Assembly: GCA_937142015.1 (NCBI GenBank)
Contig: CAKZQY010000288.1
Span: 1-35,243 of the forward strand
Direction of reading: 5' to 3'
Length of the DNA stretch: 35,243 nucleotides
Origin: an uncultured Halobacteria archaeon
GTDB lineage: Archaea; Halobacteriota; Halobacteria; Halobacteriales; Haloferacaceae
Shown here piece after piece: positions 22,459 through 30,850 of this stretch. Each line of letters opens with the position of its first letter. Position 1 is the stretch's first letter. Both the position numbers and the translations under genes were made by a program. The notes below the pieces were generated by a model, which worked only from the letters and a program-made list of their open reading frames with translations, had not been told where the DNA came from and ran no database searches.

Positions 22459-23430
22459 ATGGGGCTGGGTAACTACACGATCAAGCGGCTGCTGCTGTTG
22501 GTGCCCGTGTTCATCGGGGTGACAGCGGCGGTGTTCCTCCTGCTGAAGCTCGCGCCGGGGGACGCCGTCTCGGCGCTGTTACCGCCCCGGTCACGGAACC
22601 CGGAGACGGTCGCACAGCTCGAGGCACGACTCGGTCTCGACCAGCCGATCTACATTCAGTACCTGAAGTGGTTGGCGAACGCCCTCCAAGGTGACCTCGG
22701 ACGGTCGTACGCGACCCGACAGCCAGTCACGGGGATGATTCTCTCACGGCTGTGGCCGACGGTCCAGATCTCGATCATCGCCTTCTTCGTGGCGATGTTC
22801 ATCGCAATCCCGCTGGGCGTCCTGAGTGCCGTGTACAAAGATCAGTGGGTCGACCACCTCAGCCGTGTGATCGCGTTCACCGGCATCTCGATCCCCTCCT
22901 TCTGGCTCGGGATCATGGTGATTCTGGTGTTCGCGCTGTTCTGGCAGAACTGGTTCGGATCGAGTCTGATCCCCGCTGGCGGCTACGTCGCCCCCAGTGA
23001 GGGACTGTTCGCGTGGCTCAACGCCGCGCTCCCACCCGGCATCACGCTCGGTGTCGGGTTCTCTGCGATTGTAACTCGGTTGACACGCTCGGCGATGGTG
23101 GAGGTGCTCAACGAGGACTACATCCGGACCGCTCGCGCGAAGGGTGTGAAAGAGCAGGCGCTGATCCTCGTTCACGCGCTCCGGAACGCGATGATTCCGG
23201 TGGTCACCATCGTCGGCCTCCAGGTCGGATTCCTGCTCAACGGCGCGGTCGTCGTCGAGCAGGTGTTCCAGTGGCCCGGCATCGGTCGGCTGCTGTACCA
23301 GGCCGTGCAGACGAACGACATTCCGCTGATACAGGGACTCGTGTTGTTCATCGCCGGTGTGTTCGTCCTGATGAACCTGTTCGTCGACCTGACGTACGCG
23401 CTGTTGGACCCGCGGATCAAGTACGATTAA
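22459..23430 (+). CDS. dppB: Peptide ABC transporter permease, DppB type
   Basis: A 323-residue inner-subunit permease with six predicted membrane helices: an N-terminal helix (LLLLVPVFIGVTAAVFLLL), a large external loop, then five. The cytoplasmic coupling (EAA) loop is EVLNEDYIRTARAKGVKEQA, which contacts the ATPases. The family start GLGNYTIKRL is normal. It is the first cistron of dppB-dppC-dppD-dppF plus an unknown partner, with 2 bases to dppC. The paralogous name is from family similarity; whether the substrate is dipeptides, longer peptides or another compound is not shown. Confidence 0.95.
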   Translation: MGLGNYTIKRLLLLVPVFIGVTAAVFLLLKLAPGDAVSALLPPRSRNPETVAQLEARLGLDQPIYIQYLKWLANALQGDLGRSYATRQPVTGMILSRLWPTVQISIIAFFVAMFIAIPLGVLSAVYKDQWVDHLSRVIAFTGISIPSFWLGIMVILVFALFWQNWFGSSLIPAGGYVAPSEGLFAWLNAALPPGITLGVGFSAIVTRLTRSAMVEVLNEDYIRTARAKGVKEQALILVHALRNAMIPVVTIVGLQVGFLLNGAVVVEQVFQWPGIGRLLYQAVQTNDIPLIQGLVLFIAGVFVLMNLFVDLTYALLDPRIKYD

Positions 23431-23432
23431 CG

Positions 23433-24344
23433 ATGGCTACTGAGACACCTACCTTCGAGGAACGGTCAGTGCTCGAACGGCTCCAAGACGTGCTGTCGCG
23501 GTCCGTCGAGATCTACGGCCGCCTCGACACGAGTGCGAAAGTATCGTTCTGGATCGTCGCGGCGATCGTCACGCTGGCAGTCGCCGCGCCGCTGGTCGCG
23601 CCGTACGGCCCGGCGGAGCCGGACTACGACGCGTCGCTCGCGGGTCCGTCCGTCGATCACCCGCTCGGAACGGATCTGACGGGACGTGACGTGCTGTCGC
23701 GGGTCCTGTTCGGGGCCCGGATCTCGATTCTCGTCGGCGTCGTCGCCGTGGCGATGGCGGTCGCAATCGGCGTCCCGATCGGTGCTGTCGGCGGCTACAT
23801 CGGCGGCTGGGTCGACGAGGGACTGATGCGACTGATGGACATCATGATGTCGTTCCCGTCGCTGGTGCTCGCACTGGCGCTGGTCGGGGCGTTGGGGCCG
23901 AATCTGCGGAACGTGATCCTGGTGATCGGGATCGTCTACACCCCACAGTACGCTCGCCTGATACGCGGGAGTGTCCTGTCGGTCAAAGAGGAGGAGTTCG
24001 TCGAGGCCGCCGAGAACACCGGCTTGGGCGACACGAAGATCCTGTTCAAACACGTGATCCCCAACGCGTTCACCCCCGTGTTGGTTCAGGGGACGTTCCA
24101 CGTGGCGACAGCGATCATCTTCGAGGCGTCGCTCTCGTTCCTCGGGCTGGGCGTCCAGCCGCCGACGGCGACGTGGGGTGTGATGATCGCCGACGGCCGG
24201 GGGTACCTCCCCGACCAGTGGTGGATCTCCACCTTCCCCGGGATTGCGATCATGATCACGGTCATGTCGTTCAACCTGTTGGGTGACGGACTGCGCGACG
24301 AACTCGATCCACGCTCCGAAACCGAGGGAGGGCCGGGCGCATGA
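23433..24344 (+). CDS. dppC: Peptide ABC transporter permease, DppC type
   Basis: A 303-residue second permease of the pair. A cytoplasmic N-terminal 40 residues precedes the first helix (VSFWIVAAIVTLAVAAPLVA), the usual DppC architecture, with DYDASLAGPSVDHPLGTDLTG as the typical LGTDxxGRDVLSR region. The EAA loop is EEEFVEAAENTGLGDTKILF. It ends in EGGPGA and overlaps the next gene by four bases (ATGA), indicating coupled translation. Confidence 0.95.
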   Translation: MATETPTFEERSVLERLQDVLSRSVEIYGRLDTSAKVSFWIVAAIVTLAVAAPLVAPYGPAEPDYDASLAGPSVDHPLGTDLTGRDVLSRVLFGARISILVGVVAVAMAVAIGVPIGAVGGYIGGWVDEGLMRLMDIMMSFPSLVLALALVGALGPNLRNVILVIGIVYTPQYARLIRGSVLSVKEEEFVEAAENTGLGDTKILFKHVIPNAFTPVLVQGTFHVATAIIFEASLSFLGLGVQPPTATWGVMIADGRGYLPDQWWISTFPGIAIMITVMSFNLLGDGLRDELDPRSETEGGPGA

Positions 24345-25498
24345 GCGACCGCACACCAGCTAACCACTCCAGTGACGCCGACGCACAGACTCGTGGCTCC
24401 GGTGCCCGCTCCAGTAGCTCCAGCACTCACACCAGCACCCACACCAGCAGTGCCAGTACAGAGCCGGGAGAACACGGCGTCTACAGCGAGGCGAGCGACG
24501 AGCCGGAGTTCGAGACGATCCAGCGGTCTGGTGAGCCGATCCTCTCAGTTCGGGATCTCCACACCCACTTCGACACGGAGGCGGGCGTCGTGCGCGCAGA
24601 CGACGGCGTCTCCTTCGAGATCGAGGAGGGAGAGATTCTCGGCTTGGTCGGGGAGTCCGGCTGTGGCAAGAGTGTCACGAGCCTCTCGATCATGCGGCTG
24701 CTCGCCAGTCCGGGGTACATCGACGACGGGGAGATCCTGTTCAGAGGCGAGGACCTCGCGGAGAAGACGACCGAGGAGATGCGCCAGATCCGCGGCAACG
24801 GGATGTCGATGATCTTCCAGGAGCCGATGACGGCGATGAACCCGGTCTTCGACATCGGCTGGCAGGTCGGCGAGCCGCTCCGCATCCACAGGGAGATGAG
24901 CCGGTCGGCTTCCCGCACGGAGGCAATCGAGCTGATGCGTCGCGTCGGGATTCCGAGCCCCGAGGACCGCATCGACGACTACCCACACCAGTTCTCGGGC
25001 GGGATGCGACAGCGTGCGATGATCGCCATGGCGCTGGCGTGTGAGCCCGACCTCCTCGTGGCAGACGAGCCGACGACGGCACTCGACGTGACGATTCAGG
25101 CGCAGATCCTCGATCTGATCCGCGAACTCAACGACCGACTCGGGATGTCGGTGTTGCTGATCACCCACAACTTGGGTGTCGTCGCCGAGACGTGTGACAG
25201 GGTGGCTGTGATGTACGCCGGTCGAATCGTCGAGTACGGGACTGTCGAGGAGATCTTCGACGACCCTCGGCACCCGTACACGAAAGGACTGATCAACGCC
25301 GTGCCGGACCCGACGCGGGACGAACAGGACCTCGAACCGATCACCGGGAACGTGCCGAATCTCGCCGACACCCCGACCGGGTGTAACTTCGCGCCCCGGT
25401 GTCCGTACGCGACTGAACAGTGCGAGACGGACGACCCCCGGCTCCGCGAGGTCGACGACGATCACTACAGCGCCTGTATCTGGGAGGACCCACTGTGA
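24341..25498 (+). CDS. dppD: Peptide ABC transporter ATPase, DppD type
   Basis: A 385-residue ATPase. Residues 1-65 are a low-complexity Ser/Thr/His/Glu extension not usual in DppD. The ABC domain then shows Walker A GESGCGKS (104-111), Q-loop [10 protein letters not shown], signature FSGGMRQR, Walker B LLVADEPT, and the switch His in LLITHNLG. The C-terminus has the oligopeptide-transporter domain with [15 protein letters not shown], whose cysteines bind an iron-sulfur cluster in some homologues. The start overlaps dppC (ATGA) and the stop overlaps dppF (GTGA). Confidence 0.95.
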   Translation: MSDRTPANHSSDADAQTRGSGARSSSSSTHTSTHTSSASTEPGEHGVYSEASDEPEFETIQRSGEPILSVRDLHTHFDTEAGVVRADDGVSFEIEEGEILGLVGESGCGKSVTSLSIMRLLASPGYIDDGEILFRGEDLAEKTTEEMRQIRGNGMSMIFQEPMTAMNPVFDIGWQVGEPLRIHREMSRSASRTEAIELMRRVGIPSPEDRIDDYPHQFSGGMRQRAMIAMALACEPDLLVADEPTTALDVTIQAQILDLIRELNDRLGMSVLLITHNLGVVAETCDRVAVMYAGRIVEYGTVEEIFDDPRHPYTKGLINAVPDPTRDEQDLEPITGNVPNLADTPTGCNFAPRCPYATEQCETDDPRLREVDDDHYSACIWEDPL

Positions 25499-26967
25499 GC
25501 ACCGACGCGACGACAGACGGGAGTACGACGATGGACGGGAGTACGGCGACAGAGACGACGAGCGAGCGCGAGCCGCTCCTCCGTGTCGAGGGGCTGAAGA
25601 AACACTTCTCGGAGGGGGACACGCTGTTGAACCGACTGCGTCCGGACAAGACAGTCAAGACAGTTCGTGCTGTCGACGGGGTCGACCTCCGGCTGTCGCG
25701 GGGTGAGATCGTCGGACTGGTCGGCGAGTCCGGCTGTGGGAAGTCGACGTTGGCGCGCACGCTGCTCCACCTGCTCGACCCGACAGACGGCAGCGTCTAC
25801 TACGACGGAGAGGACATCACGGAGTACTCCTCCTCACAGCTGCGGGCGTTCCGCAGCGAGGCACAGATGATCTACCAGGACCCCTTCGCGTCGCTGAACC
25901 CGCGCTACACCGTCCGACGGACGCTGACGGAACCGATGTCCGTCCACGACATCGGCGACTCGAAGGCGGACAGAGTCCGGCGTGCGGTCGAACTGCTCGA
26001 ACGCGTCGGACTCGGCGAGGAACACCTCGACAGACACCCACACGAGTTCTCCGGGGGCCAGAGACAGCGCGTCGCAATCGCTCGTGCGCTCGCCGTCGAG
26101 CCGACGCTGCTGGTCGCCGACGAACCCACGTCTGCGCTGGACGTGTCCGTGCAGGCACAGATTCTCAACCTGTTGTTCGAGCTCCAGCGGGAGATGGAGT
26201 TGACCGTGTTGTTCATCACCCACGATCTCTCCGTCGTCCGGCGGATCTGTGATCGCGTCGCGGTGATGTACCTCGGCGAGATCGCCGAGGTGGCACCGAC
26301 GAGAGCGCTGTTCGGCGCGCCAGAGCACCCGTACACGCAGGCGTTGATGTCGTCGATTCCGGTGCCGAACCCCAACGCCGTCCGCGAGCGCATCCCGTTA
26401 GAGGGGGACGTGCCGACGCCAATCGACCCGCCGTCCGGCTGTTCGTTCCACCCACGGTGTCCGAAGGTGATCGCCCCGGAGAACTGGCGGTGGGGCCACG
26501 ACGCGTGGCGGCGGTTCCTCCGGTTCGAGACGCGGATGGCGAACGGCACCGTCCAGCCGGACGCGATGCGGACGGAACTCGAATCGCTCGAGGAGTCAGT
26601 CACGGACGACGACGTGATCGACGCGCTGTACGAGGAACACGTCGGCGGCTGGTCGGCGACGGACGTTACAGTCGCCGCCGACGAGACCGAGACGGAGACG
26701 GCCGCGGAGTTGCTCCCGCAGCCGGTCGAGACGCTCGTCCGTGACTCACTCACCACGCTCGTCGACGGCGACAGAGAGGCCGCAGTCCGAGCGCTCGACG
26801 ACGAGTACACCTCGATCTGTGCGACGGCTGAACCCGAGACGGTACAGACTGCAGCCGAACACCAGACCGTCTGTCACCTCTACGACGACGAGGTTCCCGG
26901 CAGCCCGGACGGCGCGAGCGAGCAGGTGCTCGCAGGCGAAACACCCACCCGGGCGGAGGACGACTGA
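25495..26967 (+). CDS. dppF: Peptide ABC transporter ATPase, DppF type, with long C-terminal extension
   Basis: A 490-residue ATPase starting at GTG in a GTGA overlap with dppD. After a short Asp/Ser/Thr-rich leader (partly repeated TDGST/MDGST), the ABC domain has Walker A GESGCGKS (77-84), IYQDPFASLNPR, signature FSGGQRQR, Walker B LLVADEPT and switch His in FITHDLS. The DppF-type C-terminal zone GCSFHPRCP follows. About 160 further acidic residues are present (WRWGHDAWRRFLRFE onward), with no recognised domain. Such tails occur in haloarchaeal DppF proteins. Only a 5-base gap separates it from the unknown gene at 26973. Confidence 0.94.
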   Translation: MSTDATTDGSTTMDGSTATETTSEREPLLRVEGLKKHFSEGDTLLNRLRPDKTVKTVRAVDGVDLRLSRGEIVGLVGESGCGKSTLARTLLHLLDPTDGSVYYDGEDITEYSSSQLRAFRSEAQMIYQDPFASLNPRYTVRRTLTEPMSVHDIGDSKADRVRRAVELLERVGLGEEHLDRHPHEFSGGQRQRVAIARALAVEPTLLVADEPTSALDVSVQAQILNLLFELQREMELTVLFITHDLSVVRRICDRVAVMYLGEIAEVAPTRALFGAPEHPYTQALMSSIPVPNPNAVRERIPLEGDVPTPIDPPSGCSFHPRCPKVIAPENWRWGHDAWRRFLRFETRMANGTVQPDAMRTELESLEESVTDDDVIDALYEEHVGGWSATDVTVAADETETETAAELLPQPVETLVRDSLTTLVDGDREAAVRALDDEYTSICATAEPETVQTAAEHQTVCHLYDDEVPGSPDGASEQVLAGETPTRAEDD

Positions 26968-26972
26968 TCGGT

Positions 26973-28103
26973 ATGACTGAACACTCGAATGCCGATACGA
27001 GGGAAGCGACAGCCGACGGAGACGAGACAGAGACAGAGCGGCCAGTCGACTCCGTGTTACTCAACGCGGTGACGGACGTGATCCTCGGGGAACGGAACGC
27101 CCTCGCCGACGACGCGTCGCAGGCGGTCGTCGAGGACGTACTGTCTGCAGCGACGACACCGGACGAGCGCGACCAGTTCCGTACGGCTGTCGAACAGATT
27201 CGTCGTGGCACGGACCGCGGTGGACCGGCCAGTGGTGGAGAGGCGGCGGCGAGCAGTTCGTCGGCCGAGACAGCCGCGCAGGTCGCCGACCCACGCGCGG
27301 CGGTTGCGACAGTCGTCGACGCGGTTCGAGCGGCGCTGGCAGACAGCGGTGCGCGCGTCACCGTCGACCACGTCGTTTCGATTCCAGTCGTACCGCGGGA
27401 GACGGCAGTGTACGACTTCGCGCGGACACGGGAGCCGGCAGCGCTCGACAGGCTCGATCTGTCGGAGACTGTCGCGTCACACGTGACGGACGGCGCACAA
27501 CTCGTCGCGGCGGGTGAGTTCGCGGCCGCAGCCGACGCGTTCACGCGTGCCGTCGACGAGACAGGCTCGGGTCACACCGCCGTCACGACCCGGACACTGG
27601 CCGCGTGGGCACACCACTGGGCAGGTGACGACTACGCGGCCATCGACTTCGTCGAGGAGGCGTTACACCACCACGCCGACGCGTGGCTCCCGACACTCCC
27701 CGGGTACAGTGCCGACCCGGACCCGTCGTTCGCACGCCCGGCGCAGTTCCGCGACGGGAAGTACGCCGCGATGGCAGTGCTCCGGTACACGGTCGACTGC
27801 CCGGAGGGGACGAGTTTCACGCCGTTCCTCGGCCGTGGCGAGACGCCCAGTGACGTTACCGACTGGACTGAACTCGACGGCACGGACGAGTGTACGCCGA
27901 TCCACCGCTTCGGAGCGGACCCCGTGCTCCGACTGCGACTCTCCGGCGAGGTGCCGGCGTTCCCGGGACTCCACAGCTACTACGTCGGCTCCGGAATCGT
28001 CGACCTGGAGGTGACTGAACTCCGCGAGGTGTACCGACTCCTGCTGGAAGGGCCACTCGGCGAGGAGGCCACCGAGACGATCTCTGTGGAACTTCCCGAC
28101 TGA
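26973..28103 (+). CDS. Unknown protein, last gene of the Dpp operon, TPR-like centre
   Basis: I do not recognise this 376-residue acidic protein. It has no signal peptide or membrane segment. Residues 1-25 are disordered. Residues about 25-165 look helical with a small hydrophobic core. Residues about 175-235 resemble a TPR-like helical hairpin (AGEFAAAADAFTRAVDETG and DDYAAIDFVEEALHHHAD). The last 140 residues have beta-rich patches (FPGLHSYYVGSG, VDLEVTEL). Five bases after dppF, on the same strand, it is almost certainly cotranscribed, so it may assist or regulate the transporter. It has no ATPase or permease motif. Its last codon lies in a tandem array. Confidence 0.85.
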   Translation: MTEHSNADTREATADGDETETERPVDSVLLNAVTDVILGERNALADDASQAVVEDVLSAATTPDERDQFRTAVEQIRRGTDRGGPASGGEAAASSSSAETAAQVADPRAAVATVVDAVRAALADSGARVTVDHVVSIPVVPRETAVYDFARTREPAALDRLDLSETVASHVTDGAQLVAAGEFAAAADAFTRAVDETGSGHTAVTTRTLAAWAHHWAGDDYAAIDFVEEALHHHADAWLPTLPGYSADPDPSFARPAQFRDGKYAAMAVLRYTVDCPEGTSFTPFLGRGETPSDVTDWTELDGTDECTPIHRFGADPVLRLRLSGEVPAFPGLHSYYVGSGIVDLEVTELREVYRLLLEGPLGEEATETISVELPD

Positions 28104-28215
28104 CCACCACTGTCGCCACCACAACGGGTCGTTGTCGACCGACCACTGTCGCCACCACAACGGGTCGTTGTCGCCCGACCACCATCGTCGCCACAACGGG
28201 TCGTTGTCGACCGAC
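28097..28215. repeat. 36-bp tandem units beginning at the stop of the 376-residue gene
   Basis: CAACGGGTCGTTGTCG recurs at 28122, 28158 and 28194 (36-bp spacing). The first unit begins at 28097 within the last two codons (CCC GAC TGA) and spans the stop; later units carry CGA at that place. The 299-base gap to the Rid gene is filled by this and the 34-bp array. Confidence 0.9.
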
Positions 28216-28283
28216 CACAACCTCGCTACCGCAACGGACCGTCGCCGCGGCACGACCGTCCTCACAGCGGATCATGTACGGCA

Positions 28284-28423
28284 GCACGACCCGGCGGGGG
28301 TCAATCCGCGCCCATCGGCACGACCCGGCGGGGGTCAATCCGCGCACATCGGCACGCCGCGGCGGGGGTCAATCCGCGCCCATCGGCACGTCGCGGCGGG
28401 AGTCAACCCTCGCCCATCGGCAC
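28284..28423. repeat. Four 34-bp units copying the Rid gene 3' end and stop
   Basis: The GCACG unit border recurs at 28284, 28318, 28352, 28386 and 28420. The unit at 28386-28419 holds the last codons of the minus-strand Rid gene (Val-Pro-Met-Gly-Glu-Gly-stop; GTGCCGATGGGCG). The other three are degenerate copies of that coding end, each with TGA kept. Confidence 0.95.
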
Positions 28424-28789
28424 GTCGACTTCGATTTCGATCAAGACGGGAGAGTCACCGAGCGGCCGGGTGCCAACCACCGTCTGACACGGGTACGGTT
28501 CCGAGAACGTCTCACTGTAGACGGTCTTGTAGCCGTCCAACGACTCCTGCTCCCCGACGATGTAGACGGTCACCTTCGCTACGTCGTCGAACTCCTTGCC
28601 GACTCTCTCCAACAGGATGCCGACGTTCTCGAACACTTTCCGCGTCTGACTCTCCAAGTCGTCGCCGACGATCTCGCCGTCGGCGTCACGAGCAACCTGT
28701 CCGGCCACGTGGAAGGTGCCGTTCTCGACGATGGCGTGGCTGTACGACGTGTCCGAGAGCTCTGCTGGACTGTAGGCTTCACGCGCCAT
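28403..28789 (-). CDS. Rid-family (RidA/YjgF) protein lacking the conserved Arg
   Basis: A 128-residue trimer-forming small protein of the RidA/YjgF/UK114 family. RidA proper hydrolyses reactive enamine/imine intermediates of amino-acid metabolism. The family frame is clear (HVAGQVARDADGEIVG, QTRKVFENVG, VAKVTVYI, VLIEIEVDVP). The catalytic Arg position of RidA, within P-x-R-[ST]-x-V, reads PCQTVV, so Gln102 replaces Arg. This places it among the Rid groups that do not share the classic deaminase site, and its reaction is unknown. A TATA box lies 27 bases upstream. Its coding end is duplicated in tandem downstream. Confidence 0.92.
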   Translation of the reverse strand: MAREAYSPAELSDTSYSHAIVENGTFHVAGQVARDADGEIVGDDLESQTRKVFENVGILLERVGKEFDDVAKVTVYIVGEQESLDGYKTVYSETFSEPYPCQTVVGTRPLGDSPVLIEIEVDVPMGEG

Positions 28790-28811
28790 GGGTCACACGC
28801 ACACCCCTCGG

Positions 28812-28820
28812 ACATAAGTG
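28812..28820 (-). promoter_or_regulatory. TATA box for the Rid gene
   Basis: The minus strand reads CACTTATGT, centred 27 bases before the ATG at 28789. Confidence 0.6.
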
Positions 28821-28868
28821 AACCGGCGTCCGGCGACGGTCCTCTCCGGCATCCGGCCCAGTCGTCTC

Positions 28869-30635
28869 TCACTCGTCGTACGCGTCACAGAACCGTTCGG
28901 CGGCGGCGCGACTCTCTCTGAGCAGTTCGGCGACGCGGGCGACTTCGCGTCGCAGCGAGGTTTCCGCGAACAGTCGTGCGCGTCCGGTTCGCTCGTCAGG
29001 GTCGCCGACGGCGGCGATACCGGGGAGTCGGCGCTGCTCGACAGCGGGATCGTGTCGGTGGTTCGGGCCGCGCTCGTACAGCGCCGGGACGAGGCGGTTG
29101 TTCAGCTCGACGGTGAGATCCTCGGCAGCGCTGGCGACCGCCGGCTCCGCGGCACGCGCGTCGGCGATCCGCGTTGCCTCGGCGACGGTCTCTTCGAGCG
29201 CGGTGGCGCGCTCCCGGAGGTCGTCGAGTGCCGGGTGATCGAACCCCAGCGCGTCGACCGCCTCGGCGACCGCCGCAGCAGACGCCGCGTGGTCGACCGG
29301 CACCACTGGCGACTCACAGAGACGCGCCAGAAGTGCGACGTACAGCTTCGTCTCCTCGGAGAGCACGTCCGGGTCCACCTTGTCACGGGTGTCTGCCGGC
29401 GTGTGCCACCACCACCCGCCCCCGACGGGACCGCCGTCGTCCGTGCCGGGTGTGAGTCGCGCTCCCGACAGCAGTGACACCAACCCTGCCCCCCAGAACG
29501 ACTGGTCGGAGTTGCGACCCGGCCGCTCGTCTCCGAGAAACGACGACTGCTCGCTCTCGTTCGTGGCTTCCGAGTCCGCCGGACGTTCCAAATCGGGGAC
29601 CGCCGCGAGCACGTCGCGGTGTTCTTCGGCGACCGCAGCCATGTGCTGGTACCAGAGCGTGTCGGCACCACGCAGTCCGTTCAGGTCCAAGTGGAGGTAC
29701 GCGATCCCGTTCTCGCGGAGATCGGTGAAGTTGGTGTCGGCGAACCACGTGCTCCCGGCGTACCGGCCGAACGAGTGTGCCGTCCAGAAGCCGAAGACGA
29801 GCCCACGACGTGGCTGTGTGTCCCGAGCGCTGAACACCCGGGCGAGTTCGAGGGTGACTGCGACCGCAGTCGCGTTGTCGGTCACGCCCTCGTGCCACGA
29901 GTCGACGTGGTTCCCGACCACGACGTAGCGGTCACTCTCCCGTCCCTCGATGCGTCCGACGGGGCAGGGCAGTTCGTACAGGTCTGTCGTCACGCTGGTC
30001 TGGACTGTCGCTGCCACTGGACCGCGAGTCAACTGGTCCCGCAGGCGCTCGCCGGCCGACTGCTGGACTTCCACCACCGGGAGGTCGGGGACCCGTGAGG
30101 CGTCCTCGACTCCGGGCGTCCCCCAGACCGGCGTGACGATCATCTCGTGGCAGTGTCCCGGCGTCGGGGACTCGAAGACAGCAGCGCTCGCTCCCGCCGC
30201 GGCCAACGCCTCGACTGGTTCGGGAGTCGGGAGTCCGCGGGTGAACGCGATGCGCCCGTCGAGATCGAGCGACGCGAGCGTCTCCGGTGTCACCTCCGGC
30301 ACCGAGACGACCTCCCCGTGGACGCCGACCGGCGGTGTCGCCCCCCCGAACGCGACAGTGATGATCTCCTCGTCCGGCACCGCCCAGTTCGTCGGTCTGG
30401 TGACTGTCAGTCCCGCGTCCGTCGGCTCGCTGACGTACCCCTCGTACTCTCCCGCCTCGACATCGACACCGTACGCCCGGAGCTGGTCGACGACGTACTC
30501 TGCCGCCTGCCGTTCGTCGTCGGTGCCGGGGTGACGACGGAGGTCTGCGAGCGCGTCGACGTGCCCGACCACGCGGTCGATGTCGACCTGCTCGATCAAC
30601 GCCGACTCCGCCTCTCTGTCGACAGACTGGATCAC
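28869..30635 (-). CDS. M28-like peptidase with PA insert, non-canonical HS in place of EE
   Basis: A 588-residue protein; numbering below is from GTG 30635 (add 9 for the ATG at 30662). It has an N-terminal helical part, a PA-like insert, an M28 catalytic core from about residue 235 and a C-terminal helical region. Metal residues: H243 and D245 (NHVDSW), D253 (VTDN), D317 (LHLDLNG), and a late His in WWWHTPADT. The Glu-Glu pair that supplies the catalytic base and a ligand in M28 enzymes is Ala-His-Ser here (FWTAHSFGRYAGST). The GTG start is preferred because the TATA box (TTTAT) overlaps the ATG at 30662 and sits 29 bases before the GTG; the ATG cannot be excluded. It is divergent from the SDR at 30851. 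Confidence 0.85.
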   Translation of the reverse strand: MIQSVDREAESALIEQVDIDRVVGHVDALADLRRHPGTDDERQAAEYVVDQLRAYGVDVEAGEYEGYVSEPTDAGLTVTRPTNWAVPDEEIITVAFGGATPPVGVHGEVVSVPEVTPETLASLDLDGRIAFTRGLPTPEPVEALAAAGASAAVFESPTPGHCHEMIVTPVWGTPGVEDASRVPDLPVVEVQQSAGERLRDQLTRGPVAATVQTSVTTDLYELPCPVGRIEGRESDRYVVVGNHVDSWHEGVTDNATAVAVTLELARVFSARDTQPRRGLVFGFWTAHSFGRYAGSTWFADTNFTDLRENGIAYLHLDLNGLRGADTLWYQHMAAVAEEHRDVLAAVPDLERPADSEATNESEQSSFLGDERPGRNSDQSFWGAGLVSLLSGARLTPGTDDGGPVGGGWWWHTPADTRDKVDPDVLSEETKLYVALLARLCESPVVPVDHAASAAAVAEAVDALGFDHPALDDLRERATALEETVAEATRIADARAAEPAVASAAEDLTVELNNRLVPALYERGPNHRHDPAVEQRRLPGIAAVGDPDERTGRARLFAETSLRREVARVAELLRESRAAAERFCDAYDE

Positions 30636-30660
30636 GAACTCGACTGCGTGGCGAGTCGCC

Positions 30661-30668
30661 ATAAAGTT
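30661..30668 (-). promoter_or_regulatory. TATA box for the second M28-like gene
   Basis: The minus strand reads ACTTTAT, centred about 29 bases before the GTG at 30635. It overlaps the upstream ATG. Confidence 0.5.
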
Positions 30669-30798
30669 CTCTGCTTCTCTCCCTGCTTCCCTCCCTTCCT
30701 TCCTTTCTCCCTACTTCCCTCCCTCCCTTCCTTTCTCCCTGTCTCTCTCCCTACTTCCCTCCCTCTCTTCCTTTCTCCCTGTCTCTCTCCCTGTCTGT
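30668..30798. repeat. 130-base polypyrimidine tract with 40-bp tandem units
   Basis: Almost all C/T on the plus strand with few purines. Two near-identical 40-bp units (CTACTTCCCTCCC start) at 30711 and 30751, plus a degenerate earlier copy. It lies between divergent promoters and could form triplex (H-) DNA under supercoiling. Confidence 0.9.
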
Positions 30799-30850
30799 CG
30801 TGATCTCCGGGGGGACAACACCTTTCTCGCCCGGAGCCGAGACGACAGTC

